In this document: in pieces, positions 60,906 to 64,000 of the stretch
How the letters are laid out: every line of letters begins with the position of its first letter
How positions within the stretch are numbered: the first letter of the stretch is position 1
Assembly (NCBI GenBank): GCA_016930675.1
Contig: JAFGGG010000010.1
Span: 1 to 64,000, forward strand
Reading direction: 5' to 3'
Length of the DNA: 64,000 nt
Source: Spirochaetales bacterium
GTDB taxonomy: Bacteria > Spirochaetota > Spirochaetia > SZUA-6 > RPPD01
Translations under genes and position numbers: made by a program
The notes under the pieces: model-generated
What the model was told of the DNA's origin: nothing
Databases searched by the model: none
Seen by the model: the letters and a program-made list of their open reading frames with translations, nothing else

Positions 60906-60942
60906 CGGGGATGGATGATTTATTCTGTCCCCGTTGTTTTTA
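60906..60942 (+). terminator. Rho-independent terminator
   Basis: cgggga (60906-60911) pairs with tccccg (60928-60933), then TTGTTTTT. Confidence 0.7.
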
Positions 60943-61116
60943 AGATAATCTTCTTTCACACGATACTATTTTTCACCGGCCCCCTTGCCTAATTACCGAT
61001 AATTGTGTATATTACATGAAATATTTTATGTGATGTTCAGAAGACGTTAGAAATTTTTGTTCTTAAAGACCTATAGATCCAATTAGCTCGAAACAACCTC
61101 TGTATCCTCACACATG

Positions 61117-61143
61117 ACCGTCCCTAACTAAAGGGAACAGGTC
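61117..61143 (+). promoter_or_regulatory. 5'-leader hairpin of the helicase gene
   Basis: gaccgtccct aactaa agggaacaggtc forms a stem of two parts just upstream of the SD (GGAG) of the 61161 gene. It may affect translation; no T-tract. Confidence 0.35.
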
Positions 61144-61160
61144 GAAGATGGAGTTATTAT

Positions 61161-62384
61161 ATGTATTTTAAAGAACTCGGCCTTAAGGCCGAACTACTCA
61201 GCGCGATTCACGCGCAGGGCTATAAAAGCCCGACCCCTGTTCAGGAACAGGCAATTCCTGAGATTTTAAGCGGGCGCGATGTGCTCGCGGGCGCCCAGAC
61301 CGGAACAGGTAAAACAGCGGCCTTTACCCTGCCCATACTGCAATTATTAAGTGAGAAAAGCCAGGGCGGGTTTAATCCCCGCGCCCTCATTCTGGCACCC
61401 ACGCGCGAGCTGGCCGCGCAGGTGGCAAAGAGTGTGGCGGTGTACGGTAAAAACCTAAGTCTGCACTCCACGGTAGTTTTCGGGGGAGTCAATATCAATC
61501 CCCAGATCAGGGAGCTGCGACGGGGAACGGACATCCTTACAGCCACACCGGGCAGGCTGCTTGACCACGCCGGACAGCGCACACTGGATTTATCCGAAGT
61601 CGAGATCCTGGTACTGGACGAGGCCGATCGCATGCTGGACATGGGTTTTATTCACGATATACGGAGGATACTGAAGCTGCTTCCGCACGGGCGGCAGAAT
61701 CTGCTTTTTTCCGCAACTTATCCTGAGAGCGTAAGGCAGCTTGCCGACAGCATTCTGCACAACCCAAAGCTGATTCAGGTAAGCCGCCGCAATACCGCGG
61801 TGGAAACGGTCACCCAGGTACTGCATCCCGTGGCCCGTACCGATAAATTCAAATTGCTTACCCATTTGATAAAACAGGGTGATGTAAGCCGCGCGCTTGT
61901 CTTTATCAGGACAAAATACGCGGCCAATAATCTGGCGCAGAAGCTTGCGCGCAACAGTATAAGCGCCGCCGCCATTCACGGCAACAAAAGCCAGTCCCAG
62001 CGCACGCGCGCACTGGCCGACTTCAAAAAAGGTGCGGTGAGCATCCTGGTTGCCACGGATATCGCTTCAAGGGGCCTGGATATCAATCAACTGCCCCAGG
62101 TGGTCAACTATGACCTCCCGGGTATTCCTGAAGATTATATCCACCGCATCGGGCGCACCGGCAGGGCGGGCGCCAGAGGATTGGCTCTTTCCCTGGTGAG
62201 TCATGATGAGACCAAGCTGCTTGCCAATATCGAGAAGCTGCTTTGTACCAGAATTCAGGTGCGGGAGATACCCGGTTTTAAAAAGGAAGAAGCCGTCGCA
62301 GGCGCTCCTTCCTTTAAATATGAATACTGGTCCAGTCCGCGGAAGCACGTTGCCGGCTTTCGCCGCAGAGGAGCCCGCAGATAA
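61161..62384 (+). CDS. rhlE: DEAD-box ATP-dependent RNA helicase, RhlE type
   Basis: 407 residues. Q motif near GYKSPTPVQEQAIPEI, motif I AQTGTGKT, Ia PTRELAAQV, Ib TPGRLLD, II VLDEADRMLDMGF, III FSATYP, IV VFIRTKYAAN, V ATDIASRGLDI, VI HRIGRTGRAG. The RhlE-like basic tail is short (RKHVAGFRRRGARR). Unwinds RNA in ribosome assembly or decay. GC-rich compared with most of the window. GGAG before the ATG. Upstream of bipA, so a small translation-linked group. Confidence 0.95.
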   Translation: MYFKELGLKAELLSAIHAQGYKSPTPVQEQAIPEILSGRDVLAGAQTGTGKTAAFTLPILQLLSEKSQGGFNPRALILAPTRELAAQVAKSVAVYGKNLSLHSTVVFGGVNINPQIRELRRGTDILTATPGRLLDHAGQRTLDLSEVEILVLDEADRMLDMGFIHDIRRILKLLPHGRQNLLFSATYPESVRQLADSILHNPKLIQVSRRNTAVETVTQVLHPVARTDKFKLLTHLIKQGDVSRALVFIRTKYAANNLAQKLARNSISAAAIHGNKSQSQRTRALADFKKGAVSILVATDIASRGLDINQLPQVVNYDLPGIPEDYIHRIGRTGRAGARGLALSLVSHDETKLLANIEKLLCTRIQVREIPGFKKEEAVAGAPSFKYEYWSSPRKHVAGFRRRGARR

Positions 62385-62579
62385 AGCACGGAGCGCTATC
62401 TGTGGCTGCAACACACGGGCTGCGGTCCTATCGTTAAAACGCGGGCCGCAGACTCTGCCGCGCACGTCGCAAAAGAGTGGTCTGAGGACTACGCCGCGCA
62501 CGGCTGCTGTTTCAGTCGCTAAAGGGTGGGACAATGACTCTGCCGCGCACGTCTGCCGGTACAGAAAGGAAAATAGAGG
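62385..62579 (+). repeat. GC-rich spacer with degenerate repeats
   Basis: 195 bases with no gene. The core gactctgccgcgcacgtc is at 62451-62468 and again at 62536-62553, with a variant at 62487-62503; the larger unit from ggctgc (62418 and 62502) has a period near 85 bases. The bipA SD (AGAGGA) lies at its right end. Confidence 0.55.
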
Positions 62580-64000
62580 ATGGATAAACCGAAGATAAAA
62601 AATATCGCCATTATCGCCCATGTCGATCACGGCAAGACCACGCTAGTTGATCAAATGTTTCGTCAGAGCGGCATGTTCCGCGACAATCAGGTCGTGGAGG
62701 AGCGCATGATGGATTCCCTGGATCTGGAACGGGAGCGGGGCATAACCATCGCCTCGAAAAACGGATCGGTCTGTTATCAGGACTATCGGATTAATATTGT
62801 CGATACTCCCGGTCACGCGGATTTCGGGGGCCAGGTCGAGCGTATTTTAAAAATGGTCGACGGCGCGCTGCTGTTGGTGGACGCGCAGGAGGGGCCCATG
62901 CCGCAGACCTATTACGTGCTGCGCAAGGCGCTTGGGCTCGGACTGCCCATTATTGTGGTTATCAATAAAATCGATAAACCGGCCGCTCGTCCGGACTGGG
63001 TTGTAGACCAGGTCCTGGAGCTCTTTTTAAAGCTCGAGGCGTCCGAGGCCTGCCTGGACTTTCCCATCCTCTATGCGTCGGCTAAAGACGGGTATGCCAC
63101 CCGGGATTATCGCGAGAAAACAGCGGACATCACGGAGTTGTTCGATGAGATCGTGCGCTTTATTCCCGAGCCTGCCGGGCACGCAGAGGCTCCGCTGCAG
63201 CTTTTGGTGAGTTCTCTGTCCTATTCTTCTTTTCTGGGCCGGCTGGCGATCGGAAAAATCACCGGAGGCCGGATTAAAATCAATGATGACGTTGTTGCCT
63301 GCCGCGGCACTGATGTACAGTCCGCGACCAGGGTTACCAAGATATACCGCTTTGAAGGCACGAAAATGGTTCAGATTGAAAGTGCCGGAGTGGGGGAGAT
63401 TGTGGCGCTCGCGGGTTTGGAAAACGTCACTATCGGCGAGACCATTACCGACCCGCTGCAACCCCTGCCGCTTCCCTTTATGGAGCTTGATCCGCCGACC
63501 ATGTCCATGAATTTTATTCCCAATGACTCGCCTTTCGCAGGGAAGGAGGGCAGGTTTGTCACTTCTCGGCACCTGCGCGAGCGGCTTTACCGTGAGACAC
63601 TCAACGATGTGGCACTGCAGGTTAAAGAGATGGAAGCGGGCATCGGCTACAAGGTTTCAGGACGGGGAGAACTGCATCTTTCCATTCTCATCGAGAAAAT
63701 GAGGCGTGAAGGCTATGAGTTCCAGGTGACGCGGCCCGAAGTTATCATGCAGCACAAAGACGGCCGGCTGCTGGAGCCCTACGAGGAACTCACCATAGAT
63801 ATCGATGAAGCCTATATGGGTAAGATTATGGAGCACCTGGGCAGCCGCAAGGGCAGGCTCAAGGACATGCAGCACAACAACGGCATGGTGCACCTGGTGT
63901 ATACCATCCCCACGCGCGGGCTGTTGGGTTTTAGAAATACTTTTCTGACCGAGTCCAGAGGCACGGGGGTGATGAATTACATTTTTTCGGGATTCGATAC
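62580..64000 (+). CDS. typA: Translational GTPase TypA/BipA (5' part, runs off the window)
   Basis: 473 complete codons; the rest lies beyond 64000. ATG at 62580 with GAGGA just upstream. G1 AHVDHGKTT at 13-21, G2 region ERGITI, G3 DTPGHADFGGQ, G4 NKIDKP, then the EF-G-like domain III (SPFAGKEGRFVTSRHLRERL) and V (HLGSRKGRLKDM then TRGLLGFRN). BipA assists ribosome assembly and stress-responsive translation, active at low temperature. GC-rich like the helicase gene before it. The family's C-terminal domain is not visible because of the window edge. Confidence 0.96.
   Translation, partial: MDKPKIKNIAIIAHVDHGKTTLVDQMFRQSGMFRDNQVVEERMMDSLDLERERGITIASKNGSVCYQDYRINIVDTPGHADFGGQVERILKMVDGALLLVDAQEGPMPQTYYVLRKALGLGLPIIVVINKIDKPAARPDWVVDQVLELFLKLEASEACLDFPILYASAKDGYATRDYREKTADITELFDEIVRFIPEPAGHAEAPLQLLVSSLSYSSFLGRLAIGKITGGRIKINDDVVACRGTDVQSATRVTKIYRFEGTKMVQIESAGVGEIVALAGLENVTIGETITDPLQPLPLPFMELDPPTMSMNFIPNDSPFAGKEGRFVTSRHLRERLYRETLNDVALQVKEMEAGIGYKVSGRGELHLSILIEKMRREGYEFQVTRPEVIMQHKDGRLLEPYEELTIDIDEAYMGKIMEHLGSRKGRLKDMQHNNGMVHLVYTIPTRGLLGFRNTFLTESRGTGVMNYIFSGFD

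Noticed and set aside
1-64000. tRNA, rRNA, CRISPR array, prophage or transposase
   Set aside because: Looked for cloverleaf-type runs, regular repeat-spacer arrays and integrase or transposase motifs; none seen by eye.

Overview
The window reads as a chromosomal segment of a spirochaete (Spirochaetota), probably a free-living or gut/sediment anaerobe. This is inferred from gene order and content: rpsT-HU-lnt in that order, rho-rpmE, an acidic/basic-tailed Rho, many lipoproteins with relaxed lipoboxes, a detached copy of a spirochaete-type cyclase TPR tail, and frequent TTG starts with strong Shine-Dalgarno (SD) sequences. Most of the window is AT-rich; the last ~10 kb, and especially the helicase/BipA end, is visibly more GC-rich. 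I saw no rRNA, tRNA, CRISPR array, prophage or insertion sequence.

Layout. 0.1-9 kb: secreted protein, ComM/YifB ATPase, TM2-winged-helix protein, cupin, a lipoprotein operon, a large unknown cytoplasmic protein, DusB and TatD. 9-13.3 kb: envelope/cell-shape operon (M23 peptidase, bactofilin, YaaR, RicT/PSP1), then an MtnA-like isomerase. 13.4-17.3 kb: pstSCAB phosphate importer with a near-consensus promoter and no phoU, then a 57-residue zinc-ribbon gene with its own promoter and terminator. 17.3-20.9 kb: PlsC, S20, HU, Lnt. 21-23.3 kb: receiver protein with an H-box-like tail, TPR mini-protein, second bactofilin, truncated CinA/PncC. 23.4-26.1 kb: rho with an overlapping upstream small ORF, L31, PilZ protein. 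26.2-32.4 kb: repeat lipoprotein, membrane protein, then a signalling cluster (CheY-like receiver + KaiB-like protein facing a PAS hybrid kinase + RpfG HD-GYP). 32.8-37.6 kb: MoxR-DUF58-transglutaminase operon ending in a doubly frameshifted secreted-protein gene. 37.6-43.8 kb: WD40 lipoprotein, glycan-binding-type lipoprotein, orphan TRAP solute-binding protein facing a hybrid kinase, GNAT-YoaP. 43.8-51.1 kb: minus-strand lipoprotein/carbohydrate region (deacetylase, SUMF1-type, GH12, propeller protein with an in-frame amber), with Tag glycosylase, MATE pump and FMN-binding protein. 51.1-54.1 kb: unknown protein, Ser/Thr kinase, OmpA-domain membrane protein. 54.1-58.3 kb: TrmO-FmdE fusion beside a FecBCD-type importer. 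58.4-64 kb: LpoB-like protein, C25-like peptidase lipoprotein, RhlE helicase, partial BipA.

The strongest unusual signals are: (1) a KaiB-like protein in a two-component/c-di-GMP cluster with no KaiC in the window; (2) a receiver-plus-H-box protein lacking an ATPase, co-transcribed with a stand-alone cyclase-type TPR tail and a bactofilin; (3) a TrmO-FmdE fusion next to a metal-chelate-type ABC importer; (4) a cytoplasmic Ser/Thr kinase followed by a membrane OmpA-domain protein; (5) two broken genes (two compensating frameshifts near 37.15 and 37.48 kb; an amber codon at 50.08 kb); (6) several genes whose -10 box lies directly in front of the start codon, suggesting leaderless transcripts. 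All functional statements are from reading motifs by eye; no database search was run.
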